Assembly: GCA_900316075.1 (NCBI GenBank)
Contig: ONBT01000010.1
Location: 40,877-104,876 of the forward strand
Length of the DNA stretch: 64,000 bases
Source: an uncultured Lachnospiraceae bacterium
GTDB taxonomy: Bacteria > Bacillota > Clostridia > Lachnospirales > Lachnospiraceae
Direction of reading: 5' to 3'
Shown: positions 7,952-16,784 of the stretch, one piece after another
How the letters are laid out: the number at the start of each line of letters is the position of its first letter
Numbering within the stretch: the stretch's first letter is position 1
Notes under the pieces: generated by a model
Told to the model about the DNA's origin: nothing
The model's database searches: none
What the model saw: the letters and a program-made list of their open reading frames with translations, nothing else
Made by a program: the position numbers and the translations under genes

Positions 7952-8989
7952 ATGAATGTAGAAGATTTTGACTATGACCTGCCCGAAGAGCTGATTGCCC
8001 AGGACCCTCTGGAGAAGCGGGACGCCTCCCGCCTCATGGTCCTCGACAAGAATACGGGCGAGTTTTTTCACAGGACCTTTGACGATATCAAGGAGTATCT
8101 GCACCCCGGGGACTGCCTGGTCGTCAACAATACAAAGGTCATCCCGGCCCGCCTCTACGGGACGAAGAAGGATACCGGGGCCCATGTGGAAATCCTGCTT
8201 TTAAAGCGGGTGGAGGCTGATGTCTGGGAAACCCTTGTCCGGCCCGGCAAGAAGCTTCGACCCGGAACGGAGGTCGTCTTCGGGGACGGATCTCTGACGG
8301 CCACGATAGAGGATATCGTCGACGACGGGGACCGGCTGGTCCGTTTCCACTATGAGGGAATTTTTGAGGAGGTCCTGGACCGTCTGGGCGAAATGCCGCT
8401 TCCTCCCTATATCCACCATAAACTCAAGGACCGGGACCGCTACAATACAGTCTATGCCAAGTACGAGGGAAGCGCCGCAGCGCCTACGGCCGGCCTCCAC
8501 TTCACGAGGGAACTCCTCGAAGAAGTGAAGGCCATGGGAGTGAGTGTGGCGGAGGTCACCCTTCACGTGGGCCTCGGGACCTTCCGGCCGGTCAAGGTAG
8601 AAAACGTTGAAGACCACCACATGCATACCGAGTGGTACCGGATCAATCAGGAGACCGCTGATCTCATCAACCGGACGAAGGAAAACGGGGGCCGGGTCAT
8701 TGCGGTCGGCACCACCTCCACCCGGACCCTGGAATCGGCGGCGGATGAGAATGGCCACGTCCCGGCCAAGGAAGACTGGACAAGTATCTTCATCTACCCG
8801 GGCTACCGCTTCAAGGTGGTGGACGGGCTCATTACGAATTTCCATCTGCCCAAGTCGACTCTGATCATGCTGGTAAGCGCCCTGGCCGGAAGAGAGCACA
8901 TCCTGGCGGCCTACAATGAAGCCGTGAAGGAGAAGTACCGTTTCTTCTCCTTTGGCGACGCCATGTTTATAACGGATACCAAAGGCTAG
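7952..8989 (+). CDS. queA: S-adenosylmethionine:tRNA ribosyltransferase-isomerase
   Basis: 345 residues; transfers and isomerises the ribosyl group of SAM onto 7-aminomethyl-deazaguanine in tRNA, making epoxyqueuosine. The N-terminus ([13 protein letters not shown]) and the blocks [17 protein letters not shown] and [10 protein letters not shown] are family hallmarks. I start it at ATG 7952 because the homologous N-terminus begins there; an in-frame GTG at 7937 overlaps the hairpin. No good Shine-Dalgarno is present, so translation may depend on the hairpin or on read-through from pheT. No other queuosine gene is in view. Confidence 0.93.
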   Translation: MNVEDFDYDLPEELIAQDPLEKRDASRLMVLDKNTGEFFHRTFDDIKEYLHPGDCLVVNNTKVIPARLYGTKKDTGAHVEILLLKRVEADVWETLVRPGKKLRPGTEVVFGDGSLTATIEDIVDDGDRLVRFHYEGIFEEVLDRLGEMPLPPYIHHKLKDRDRYNTVYAKYEGSAAAPTAGLHFTRELLEEVKAMGVSVAEVTLHVGLGTFRPVKVENVEDHHMHTEWYRINQETADLINRTKENGGRVIAVGTTSTRTLESAADENGHVPAKEDWTSIFIYPGYRFKVVDGLITNFHLPKSTLIMLVSALAGREHILAAYNEAVKEKYRFFSFGDAMFITDTKG

Positions 8990-9051
8990 AGCAGATACGT
9001 AAAGAAGCAGACCGCGTGAAGCGGTTTATATTATTCATGTAAAACAAGAAT

Positions 9052-10005
9052 ATGACTGAGAATTCCATCTATTTTCCCCACCTGCACATCCTCTTCAAGT
9101 ATGTTCCCAAGTCTTTCCTGATCGGGAACTACCGCATTGCCTTCTATGGAATCATCATCGCCGTCGGCATCATCGTGGCGGAGCTCTTCGTTCTCCACGA
9201 GGCCAAGCGGACGGGGCAGAGCCAGGACACTTATCTGGACCTCACTATCTGGGGCGTTATTTTCGGCATCATCGGAGCCCGGATCTACTACGTGGCCTTT
9301 TCCTGGGACTACTATAGTAAGCACTTAAGTGAAATTGTGAAAATTCATAGCGGGGGCATGGCCATTTACGGAAGCGTCATCGCAGCAATTCTCACCTGCT
9401 TCGTCCTCTGCCGGGTCAAGAAACTGCGTTTCTGGCAGGTCTGCGACACGGCCTGCATGGGCCTTCTCATCGGGCAGATTTTCGGCCGCTGGGGGAATTT
9501 CATGAACCGGGAGGCCTTCGGGGAATATACGGACAGCCTCTTTGCCATGCTGATCCCGGTCAGCGCCGTGAACCGCCCCCAGGACATCACGGAGACCATG
9601 ATGGCCCACATCGTGACAGTGAACGGCATCGACTGCATCAGCGTCCATCCGACTTTCCTCTATGAATCCCTGTGGAATCTGGGCGTCTTCATCCTCCTGC
9701 TTCTGATCCGGGACCGGAAGAAGTTTGAGGGCATGCTCTTCTTCACCTACATGGGTCTCTACGGACTGGGAAGATACTGGATCGAGGGCCTTCGGACAGA
9801 CCAGCTGCAGGTCGGTACTTCCGGCGTGGCCATTTCCCAGGTTCTGGGCATGGTCCTCTTTTTTGCCTCCTGCGCCATCATATTGGCCCTCAATCTCGTG
9901 TACTGGTTCGGGAAGATGCCGGCCATGTTCCGGAAAGTGGAGAGGGTTTCTGAAGAACCGGCGGCCGATACAGCAGAGGTGAAGGATTCCAACTCCGAAA
10001 AATAA
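9052..10005 (+). CDS. lgt: Prolipoprotein diacylglyceryl transferase
   Basis: 317 residues; moves diacylglycerol from phosphatidylglycerol onto the lipobox cysteine of prolipoproteins at the membrane. About seven membrane segments are visible, with the Lgt signature GRWGNFMNREAFG near residues 143-155 and the late HPTFLYES block. A charged cytoplasmic tail follows the last membrane segment. It is needed for lipoproteins such as LivK at 56724. A short hairpin (CCGC/GCGG near 9012-9024) and a copy of ATTATTCAT (9030-9038) lie directly upstream. Confidence 0.95.
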   Translation: MTENSIYFPHLHILFKYVPKSFLIGNYRIAFYGIIIAVGIIVAELFVLHEAKRTGQSQDTYLDLTIWGVIFGIIGARIYYVAFSWDYYSKHLSEIVKIHSGGMAIYGSVIAAILTCFVLCRVKKLRFWQVCDTACMGLLIGQIFGRWGNFMNREAFGEYTDSLFAMLIPVSAVNRPQDITETMMAHIVTVNGIDCISVHPTFLYESLWNLGVFILLLLIRDRKKFEGMLFFTYMGLYGLGRYWIEGLRTDQLQVGTSGVAISQVLGMVLFFASCAIILALNLVYWFGKMPAMFRKVERVSEEPAADTAEVKDSNSEK

Positions 10006-10250
10006 CTGTCTCCACACATGCAGGGTGGAGGTAAGGGGAGGACAGGACTCTTTTTGTGCCCTGTCTTCTCCTCGTGAATTTGCCCAATTTCAAGCATAAA
10101 AATTTGTACAATTTGCACAGAAACTTTTTTAGAGAAGGCTAAAACACAAGATATGGGTCCGCGAAGACCAAAAACGTCTATATATAGTCTGGGAAGGCTC
10201 CCCACCGTGCTCCACACGGCGGGGAGCCTTTATTTTCGGGCATTTTCTTC
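10006..10250 (+). other. Gene-free stretch after lgt
   Basis: No credible coding region. An imperfect hairpin (GGAG-GACAGG near 10035-10044 with CCTGTC-TT-CTCC near 10061-10072) lacks a T-run. A strong terminator lies at 10194-10236. The interval between them could be the 3' end of the lgt message or a short untranslated RNA; no convincing promoter was found. Confidence 0.5.
10194..10236 (+). terminator. Intrinsic terminator upstream of the division cluster
   Basis: A 15-bp stem with one A/C mismatch (10194-10209 with 10215-10230) is followed by TATTTT. It separates the lgt transcript from the mraZ promoter. Confidence 0.85.
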
Positions 10251-10279
10251 TTGCGTTGCCGACAAAAAGGGGGTATATT
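10251..10279 (+). promoter_or_regulatory. Sigma-A promoter of the mraZ-led division cluster
   Basis: TTGCGT (10251-10256), a 17-base spacer, TATATT (10274-10279). The predicted start near 10286 falls directly on the MraZ boxes. A weaker second candidate is TTGATA(10330)-17-TTTTAT(10353). Confidence 0.6.
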
Positions 10280-10286
10280 TAGGACA

Positions 10287-10323
10287 AAAGTGGCGTGAAG
10301 TGGTACGAAGTGGTGAAAAGTGG
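10287..10323 (+). promoter_or_regulatory. MraZ operator: four AAGTGG boxes at 10-bp period
   Basis: AAGTGG occurs at 10288, 10298, 10308 and 10318, so the repeats lie on one face of the helix. Direct AAAGTGG-type repeats spaced to about 10 bp are the known MraZ target in Firmicutes and Mollicutes. They cover the predicted transcription start, the arrangement expected for autorepression by the first gene of the cluster. Confidence 0.85.
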
Positions 10324-10326
10324 ATA

Positions 10327-10364
10327 TTGTTGATAAACCTGTTGATAAGTTATTTTATCAACAA
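10327..10364 (+). promoter_or_regulatory. Dyad with three DnaA-box-like nonamers
   Basis: A perfect 10-bp inverted repeat (10327-10336 with 10355-10364). It contains TGTTGATAA at 10328 and 10340 and TTATCAACA at 10355: three copies of TTATCAACA, one base from the DnaA box TTATCCACA. It lies between the MraZ boxes and mraZ. Function inferred only from resemblance. Confidence 0.4.
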
Positions 10365-10448
10365 TGCGTCCCCTTTTCCCGCCCCGCCCGTCGCTGAAGA
10401 GACCATTTGAAGACAGTTGCTGAGTTTGCGGAAAGGAGGGAGCGCCCT

Positions 10449-10877
10449 ATGTTCATGGGTCAGTACAGTCACAGTATTGATGAAAAGGGCAGGCTCATCA
10501 TCCCCGCGAAACTCCGTGAAGGCCTTGGAATGCACTTCGTCGTCACGAAAGGCTTTGACCGATGCCTTTACCTCTATCCGGAAAGCGAGTGGGAGCGGAT
10601 TGCGGAACAGTTCCGCTCTATCCCCTCGAAGAAGGAAGCCCGGCAGCTGGAACGGACCTTCATCGGTTCGGCCCGGGAGCTGGAAGTGGACAAGCAGGGA
10701 AGGGCGCTTGTTCCCCAGGACCTGAGGGAGTTTGCCGGAATTGAAAAGGACGTGGTCCTTGTGGGTATCCTGAACAAAGTCGAAATCTGGAGCCGGGATC
10801 GTTTTGAAGAGACGACCGGGGACGGAGACATGGATGAGATGGCCGAAGACATGGCCGATCTGGGACTTGTCCTATGA
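10449..10877 (+). CDS. mraZ: Transcriptional regulator MraZ
   Basis: 142 residues with two tandem AbrB-like SpoVT/MraZ folds; DNA-binding regulator of the division and cell-wall cluster that it heads. The family blocks [19 protein letters not shown] and the second copy [17 protein letters not shown] are clear. ATG 10449 lies 8 bases after AAAGGAGGG; the frame is open further left but without a ribosome site. Four AAGTGG boxes stand about 130 bases upstream. The stop overlaps the start of rsmH by four bases (ATGA). Confidence 0.96.
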   Translation: MFMGQYSHSIDEKGRLIIPAKLREGLGMHFVVTKGFDRCLYLYPESEWERIAEQFRSIPSKKEARQLERTFIGSARELEVDKQGRALVPQDLREFAGIEKDVVLVGILNKVEIWSRDRFEETTGDGDMDEMAEDMADLGLVL

Positions 10878-11848
10878 GCGCCTCATTTTCCCACATCCCC
10901 GTGCTTTTGAATGAAGTTTTGGAAGGACTTCAGATCAAAGACGACGGAATCTATGTGGACGGAACACTGGGCGGGGCCGGGCACTCTTCGGAGATTGCAA
11001 AAAGGCTTGGGCCCCAGGGACATCTCATCGGAATTGACCGGGATGACGAAGCCATAGCGGCAGCGTCGGACCGACTTTCCCCCTATGGAGACCGGGTCAC
11101 CATCATCCGGGACAATTATGGAAACATGGTTCCGGTGGTGAAAGACTCAGGATATGAACATGTGGACGGGATTCTCCTGGATCTGGGAGTTTCCTCCCAC
11201 CAGATTGATACCGGAGAGAGGGGCTTTTCCTATATGGAAGAGGACGCCCCGCTCGACATGCGGATGGACCGGCGGTCCTCCCTGACGGCAGAGACCATCG
11301 TTAATTCGTATACCGGAGATGACCTGACCCGGATTCTTCGGGATTACGGAGAGGAAAAATTCGCATCCCGTATAGCGGCAAATATTATTCATGAACGGGA
11401 AAAAGCCCCGATCGTCAATGTGGGACAGCTGAATGTCATCATCCGGGAGTCCATTCCCGAAAAGGCGAGAAGGACCGGAGGCAACCCCTCCAAGCGGACC
11501 TTCCAGGCGCTGCGAATCGAGGTAAACGGAGAACTTTCCGTTCTTTCAGATCACATAGATGAAATGATCGACCTGCTTTCGGAAGGCGGCAGGCTCTGTA
11601 TCATCACATTCCATTCCCTTGAGGACCGGATTGTGAAGGAAGCCTTCCGGAGAAATGAAAATCCCTGCACCTGTCCTCCGGACTTCCCCGTATGTGTGTG
11701 CGGCAAACGTCCCAAGGGCAGAGTGATTACCAGAAAGCCGATTCTTCCCGGCCAGGAAGAGGAGGCAGCAAACAGCCGGTCAAAGAGTGCCAAGCTTCGA
11801 ATCTTCGAAAGACACCTCGATATGCCGGCCAGTCGTCCGGGGAGGTAA
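10874..11848 (+). CDS. rsmH: 16S rRNA (cytosine-1402-N4)-methyltransferase
   Basis: 324 residues; SAM-dependent methylation of C1402 in the 16S decoding centre. The SAM-binding block [17 protein letters not shown] lies at about residues 29-45. The [24 protein letters not shown] and ITFHSLEDR blocks follow, and there is a late cysteine cluster ([13 protein letters not shown]). It is translationally coupled to mraZ by a four-base overlap, and its standard place is second in the cluster. Confidence 0.97.
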   Translation: MSASFSHIPVLLNEVLEGLQIKDDGIYVDGTLGGAGHSSEIAKRLGPQGHLIGIDRDDEAIAAASDRLSPYGDRVTIIRDNYGNMVPVVKDSGYEHVDGILLDLGVSSHQIDTGERGFSYMEEDAPLDMRMDRRSSLTAETIVNSYTGDDLTRILRDYGEEKFASRIAANIIHEREKAPIVNVGQLNVIIRESIPEKARRTGGNPSKRTFQALRIEVNGELSVLSDHIDEMIDLLSEGGRLCIITFHSLEDRIVKEAFRRNENPCTCPPDFPVCVCGKRPKGRVITRKPILPGQEEEAANSRSKSAKLRIFERHLDMPASRPGR

Positions 11849-11851
11849 GAA

Positions 11852-12394
11852 GTGCCTTTTTTCAGCGACTCAGTCACAGTCCTGAAAAAAGTTGCCGAAC
11901 GGACAAGCAGGAAAAGGATGGTGTGTGAAATGGAATTCAGGACCTACTCGTACTATGACGGCAATGCCGCCCTGGAAAATGAAGAAGTCCTGCCCGACCG
12001 GGAAGCCTTACGGCAGGAACGGAGGCGGCAGGAAGCCCTCCGGAGGCGGAAAGAAGCCCGTCGGCAGGCGAGACAGCTGCGGGCCATGAAGATGCAGGCC
12101 GTTCTTTTCACGGGAGTCATCATCCTGATCGGGGCCCTTTTCACGGGCTACGTCCACCTGCAGAATTCCATCACCCGCTCGCGGAACAATATCAGCTCCC
12201 TGCAGGAGGAGGTCACGACCCTGAAGGCTGACAATGCGGCGGCGAAGAACCGGATTGCCACATCCTTAAACCTCAACGCCATCAAGGACACGGCGGTAAA
12301 CCAGCTCGGAATGGTATATGCTGACACGGACCAGATTGTGTATTATAATATGGAATCCGAAGACTACATGAACCAGTACGAAGAGATGCCGTGA
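11852..12394 (+). CDS. ftsL: FtsL-like division protein
   Basis: 180 residues from GTG 11852, which stands 7 bases after GGAGG; an ATG at 11930 is an alternative start. A very basic cytoplasmic tail (about residues 50-80, arginine-rich) precedes one membrane helix (about 82-102). A leucine-patterned extracellular coiled coil (about 105-135) follows. This bitopic layout and the place between rsmH and the PBP identify FtsL, which with FtsB/DivIC and FtsQ/DivIB activates septal FtsW-FtsI. Sequence similarity alone would be weak. It overlaps the next gene by four bases. Confidence 0.75.
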   Translation: MPFFSDSVTVLKKVAERTSRKRMVCEMEFRTYSYYDGNAALENEEVLPDREALRQERRRQEALRRRKEARRQARQLRAMKMQAVLFTGVIILIGALFTGYVHLQNSITRSRNNISSLQEEVTTLKADNAAAKNRIATSLNLNAIKDTAVNQLGMVYADTDQIVYYNMESEDYMNQYEEMP

Positions 12395-14382
12395 GACCCC
12401 GTTTGGATCGAAAAAAGAATATACGTCCCAGAATTTTACAAAGAATGCAGAGAAGGCTCTGGCTTGTGTTCGGAGCCGTCTGCGTTCTTTTTGGCGTCTT
12501 AATAGGGCGTCTCATGTATATCGAGTACACTTCCGGGGACAAGTACGAGAAGATCGTCCTGGCCCAGCAGCGCTATGACAGCCAGATCATCCCCTACCAG
12601 CGGGGAGATATCACGGACCGCAAAGGTACGGTTCTGGCCACTTCCGTCGACGTCTACAATGTCATTCTCGATGCCCGGCTCATGAATGAAACGGTGTCCG
12701 ATGCGGAGAATGACGAGAAGAGGGCGGCTGCCCAGGCAAAAGTCGACTCTACGTTCACTCACCTTGCGGAGTGCTTTCCCGAAATCGACATCGAAGCGGC
12801 GAAGGCCTATCTTGCTTCAGATCCGGACAGCCAGTACAAGATCCTGGCCAAAGACGTCTCCTATGAGGAGATGAAGGCCTATTCCGACATCACCTCGGAC
12901 AAGGATACGAAAAACGAAATCGTCAAAAACGGCATCTGGTTTGAGAAGGAATACAAGCGTTCCTATCCATACGGGTCTCTGGCGGCCCAGATGATCGGCT
13001 ATGCCACCGACGGGACGAACGGGGTCATCGGCCTCGAAAGCGAATACAACTCCACCTTAAACGGGGTGAACGGGCGTTCATACGGCTATCTCGAGAGCGA
13101 GAGCTCCGTCGAACAGACCGTGATTGAGCCGGAGAACGGGAATACCCTGATCACGGCCATCGATACGAATGTCCAGTCCATCGTGGAGCAGTGCATCCTG
13201 GACTGGAACAATCAGAATCTGAACGGAAGCACGACAGGCTCCAAGAATACGGCGGCCCTGGTCATGAACCCGAAGAACGGGGAAATCCTGGCCATGGCAA
13301 CCTATCCGACCTTTGACTTAAACGACCCGAGAAATCTCTCGGCCTTCTATACTCCGGAAGAGCTCGAAGCCATGCCGGTGGAGGACCAGCTGAACTTCCT
13401 GAACCGTCTCTGGCAGTGCTACCCGGTGTCCCAGACCTACGAGCCCGGTTCTACCTTCAAGCCCTTTACAATTTCCGCGGGTCTCGATACCGGGACTCTT
13501 TCGGGAGGGGAGACCTTCTTCTGCGACGGGGGCGAGCAGATCGGGCCCAACTACGTTCGCTGTACCTCCCACCACGGGCAGCTGACTCTGTACGGGGCCC
13601 TGCAGCACTCCTGCAACGACGCCCTGATGCAGATTTCCGGCCTGGTGGGCGCTCATAATTTCTACACCTACCAGCACCTGTTCGGCTTCGGGCAGAAGAC
13701 GGGCATTGATCTGCCTGCCGAGGCCCGGACAGATTCCCTCCTCTATTCGGAGGACGACCTGGGCCACACCATCAATCTCGCCACGAACTCCTTCGGGCAG
13801 AACTTCAATGTGACCATGGTTCAGCTCGCTGCGGGCTTTTCCTCCATCATCAACGGGGGCACCCTCTATCAGCCCCATATCGTGACCGGCATTGAAGACG
13901 CTTCCGGCAATATCGTGAGGGACATCAGTCCCACCGTGGTCAAGAAGACCATCTCCGCCGAGACCTCGGCTACAATGCGGGACATGCTCCGGTCGGTCGT
14001 CACGGAAGGCACGGCAAAGACCGCAGCTGTTCCGGGCTACGACATCGGGGGCAAGACCGGTACAGCCCAGAAGCTGCCCCGGGCCGATCACAAATATCTG
14101 GTTTCCTTCATCGGTTTCGCTCCGGTTTCGGACCCGGAAGTGGTAGTATATGTGGTTGTAGACGAGCCGAACGTGGCTGACCAGGCCCATTCGACCTACG
14201 CCCAGCTCATATGCAAGAACATCATGTCCCAGATTCTGCCCTACCTGAACGTGGAGAAACTGGACCCCAACTCGACGGAGGGGCAGGCGGCCCAGGCAGC
14301 GGCGGACGCGGCAGCAAAAACGGCGGCAGACCAGGCGGCAGCAGCGGCAGCCGGACAGGAAGTCGTTACAGAGCATAATTAA
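12391..14382 (+). CDS. ftsI: Septal penicillin-binding protein (class B transpeptidase)
   Basis: 663 residues from GTG 12391. One membrane anchor (about 22-45), a PBP dimerisation domain, then the transpeptidase with catalytic S354-T-F-K357, S407-C-N409 and K555-T-G557. It cross-links septal peptidoglycan outside the membrane. There is no PASTA domain; instead the last ~30 residues are an alanine-rich low-complexity tail after the domain. It could be called FtsI/PBP2x or SpoVD; position in the cluster and lack of PASTA favour the division role. Confidence 0.9.
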   Translation: MRPRLDRKKNIRPRILQRMQRRLWLVFGAVCVLFGVLIGRLMYIEYTSGDKYEKIVLAQQRYDSQIIPYQRGDITDRKGTVLATSVDVYNVILDARLMNETVSDAENDEKRAAAQAKVDSTFTHLAECFPEIDIEAAKAYLASDPDSQYKILAKDVSYEEMKAYSDITSDKDTKNEIVKNGIWFEKEYKRSYPYGSLAAQMIGYATDGTNGVIGLESEYNSTLNGVNGRSYGYLESESSVEQTVIEPENGNTLITAIDTNVQSIVEQCILDWNNQNLNGSTTGSKNTAALVMNPKNGEILAMATYPTFDLNDPRNLSAFYTPEELEAMPVEDQLNFLNRLWQCYPVSQTYEPGSTFKPFTISAGLDTGTLSGGETFFCDGGEQIGPNYVRCTSHHGQLTLYGALQHSCNDALMQISGLVGAHNFYTYQHLFGFGQKTGIDLPAEARTDSLLYSEDDLGHTINLATNSFGQNFNVTMVQLAAGFSSIINGGTLYQPHIVTGIEDASGNIVRDISPTVVKKTISAETSATMRDMLRSVVTEGTAKTAAVPGYDIGGKTGTAQKLPRADHKYLVSFIGFAPVSDPEVVVYVVVDEPNVADQAHSTYAQLICKNIMSQILPYLNVEKLDPNSTEGQAAQAAADAAAKTAADQAAAAAAGQEVVTEHN

Positions 14383-14405
14383 TCCCTTCAGGGAGGAAGA
14401 GAAAA

Positions 14406-15377
14406 ATGGTTTCCGACATTACGCATGAACTTTTGATTCCTTTCTTTGCATCCTTTGCCCTGGCCCTGGTCCTGGGCGAGTTTCTGGTGCCCTATCTCAC
14501 GAAGAAGAAAGTGGACCAGACCGAGCGCAATATTATGGAGTCCCACGTGAAGAAGAACGGGACCCCGACCATGGGGGGCTTCATTTTTCTCCTGCCCTTC
14601 ATCGCGGTTTCCATCGCCTGCTCCGGGAACAATCCCCACATCATTCCGGTCCTGATCGGGACCATCGCCTTCGGCCTCATCGGCTTCCTCGACGACTTCC
14701 TCAAAGTTATCCTGAAGCGGTCGGACGGCCTCCTGGCCTGGCAGAAGTTTTTGCTGCAGTTTGTGGCGGCCACCCTGCTTCTTGTCTACATCCGCTTCTA
14801 TTCAGACATTACCCTGTCTTTGACCGTCCCCTTCCTGCACGGAAATGAGGTGGAAATCGGCTTCTGGGCCGTCCCTCTTTTCTATCTGGCGGTCCTCGGC
14901 ACCGTAAACGGAGTCAATTTCACGGACGGCATCGACGGCCTGGCCACGACGGTTACGATTGTGACGAGTGCCTTCCTCTTTTTCGCTTCCGAATATCTGG
15001 GCCGGTCCATGGGACCTGCGGCGACGGCCATGTGCGGGGCCCTTCTGACCTTCCTCTTTTTCAACGTCAATCCCGCAAAGATCTTCATGGGGGATACGGG
15101 TTCTTTGGCCCTGGGCGGCTTTGTAGCGTCTTGCGCCTACGTGCTGAACATGCCCTTATTTATTGTGATTTTTGGCTTCATCTATCTGCTGGAAGTCGTT
15201 TCAGTCATCCTGCAGGTGGCTTCTTTTAAGCTAACTCACGGGAAAAAGCGGATTTTCCGCATGGCCCCGATTCACCACCATTTCGAGCTCGGAGGCTGGT
15301 CGGAGCCCAAGGTGGTAGCGGTATTTTCGGGAATCACCCTGATGCTGGCCATTGTTGCCATGGCGGCTTTGATGTAG
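14406..15377 (+). CDS. mraY: Phospho-N-acetylmuramoyl-pentapeptide transferase
   Basis: 323 residues, about ten membrane segments. It makes lipid I from UDP-MurNAc-pentapeptide and undecaprenyl phosphate. Family blocks: KKNGTPTMGG near the N-terminus, FLDDFLK, the NFTDGIDGL metal/active site and the histidine motif PIHHHFE. The ribosome site is GGGAGGAAGAG. 42 bases separate it from murD, containing a copy of the TTATGACTAAT word. Confidence 0.96.
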   Translation: MVSDITHELLIPFFASFALALVLGEFLVPYLTKKKVDQTERNIMESHVKKNGTPTMGGFIFLLPFIAVSIACSGNNPHIIPVLIGTIAFGLIGFLDDFLKVILKRSDGLLAWQKFLLQFVAATLLLVYIRFYSDITLSLTVPFLHGNEVEIGFWAVPLFYLAVLGTVNGVNFTDGIDGLATTVTIVTSAFLFFASEYLGRSMGPAATAMCGALLTFLFFNVNPAKIFMGDTGSLALGGFVASCAYVLNMPLFIVIFGFIYLLEVVSVILQVASFKLTHGKKRIFRMAPIHHHFELGGWSEPKVVAVFSGITLMLAIVAMAALM

Positions 15378-15379
15378 TT

Positions 15380-15390
15380 TTATGACTAAT
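15380..15390 (+). repeat. TTATGACTAAT word, copy 3
   Basis: Exact copy of the 11-base word, here in the mraY-murD spacer two bases after the mraY stop codon. Confidence 0.5.
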
Positions 15391-15419
15391 ATTTGTGAAG
15401 AAACAAGGAGAGTGCTGCA

Positions 15420-16784
15420 ATGAATGAGGACAGGTATCTCGTAATCGGAACCGGCATCAGCGGGGTATGCGCCGCGGAACTTCTGAAAGCCAAGGGCAAA
15501 GAAGTCGTGCTTTTCGACAGCAATGAAGAACTGGACAAGAACGCCTTCTATGCCAAGAACCCGACCCTTGCGGACATTCCTTTGATTACCGGGTCTCTGC
15601 CGGAAGAGGAGATGGCTTCCTTCGGGACAGCTGTCCTTTCCCCCGGGGTGCCTCTGGACCAGCCGCTGGTGCAGGAGCTGAAAAAACGGAAGACGAAAAT
15701 TTCCGGCGAGATTGAGCTGGCCTTTGAAAACGCCAAGGGCCGGCTCTGTGCGGTTACCGGGACGAACGGAAAGACGACGACGGTTTCCCTGATCGGGGAG
15801 ATTCTGAAGCGTTTCTACAAGGACGTCCGGGTGGTCGGCAATATCGGAAATCCCTACACGGCGGAAGTCCTTTCGATGACGGAAGCCACGGTCACCGATG
15901 CGGAGATCTCTTCCTTCCAGCTGGAGACAGCCGACACCTTCCATCCCAATGTGGCTGCCATCCTGAATATCACTCCGGACCACATGAACCGCCACCACAC
16001 GATGGAGGAGTACAGCCGGGTCAAGGAAATGATCACGATGAACCAGAACGCGGACGACGTGCTGGTACTTAACTATGAGGACGATATCCTCCGTTCCTTC
16101 GGGGCCCATGTCAAGGCCAGTGTCACCTGGTTTTCCTCCAAGCGGGAGCTGGAAAACGGCTACTTTGTGAAAGACCGGGTCATCTACCGGGCCATCGGAG
16201 GCAAGGTCAAAGAGTTCATGCCGGTTTCCGACCTCCTCATCATCGGTCCCCACAACTGGGAGAATGCCATGGCAGCCATGGCGGTCTCAGAAGCCATGGG
16301 TGTTCCGAAAGCCGTCATCAAGGAAGGCTGCAAAAACTTCCATGCCGTTGAGCACCGGATTGAATATGTATGCACCAAGAACGGGGTGAAGTTCTATAAC
16401 GATTCCAAGGGAACCAACCCCGACGCAGCCATCAAGGCTGTCGAGTCCATGGACGCGCCCACCTGCCTCATCGGCGGGGGCTTTGACAAGGGCTCTACCT
16501 ATGACGAGTGGATTGCCTCCTTCAAGGGCCGGATCAAGAAGCTGGTCCTCATCGGCCAGACCCGGGACAAGATTGCGGAGTGCTGTCGGAAGAACGGCTT
16601 CATGAGCTTTGAAACCGCGGATACCCTTGAAGAGGCGGTGGATATCTGCGTGGAGTCCGCCGTTCCCGGGGACAATATCCTCCTTTCCCCGGCCTGCGCC
16701 TCCTGGGACATGTTCAAGAATTACGAAGTGCGGGGACAGATTTTCAAGGAATACGTCCGTTCCCTGCCCGGAGATGACAAATGA
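15420..16784 (+). CDS. murD: UDP-N-acetylmuramoylalanine--D-glutamate ligase
   Basis: 454 residues; ATP-dependent addition of D-glutamate to UDP-MurNAc-L-Ala in the cytoplasm. The Rossmann start VIGTGISG is at the N-terminus. The P-loop TGTNGKTTT spans residues 113-121, followed by the central ligase domain and the C-terminal block KGTNPDAAIKAVE. ATG follows AAGGAGAGTG. The stop overlaps ftsW by four bases. Confidence 0.97.
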   Translation: MNEDRYLVIGTGISGVCAAELLKAKGKEVVLFDSNEELDKNAFYAKNPTLADIPLITGSLPEEEMASFGTAVLSPGVPLDQPLVQELKKRKTKISGEIELAFENAKGRLCAVTGTNGKTTTVSLIGEILKRFYKDVRVVGNIGNPYTAEVLSMTEATVTDAEISSFQLETADTFHPNVAAILNITPDHMNRHHTMEEYSRVKEMITMNQNADDVLVLNYEDDILRSFGAHVKASVTWFSSKRELENGYFVKDRVIYRAIGGKVKEFMPVSDLLIIGPHNWENAMAAMAVSEAMGVPKAVIKEGCKNFHAVEHRIEYVCTKNGVKFYNDSKGTNPDAAIKAVESMDAPTCLIGGGFDKGSTYDEWIASFKGRIKKLVLIGQTRDKIAECCRKNGFMSFETADTLEEAVDICVESAVPGDNILLSPACASWDMFKNYEVRGQIFKEYVRSLPGDDK

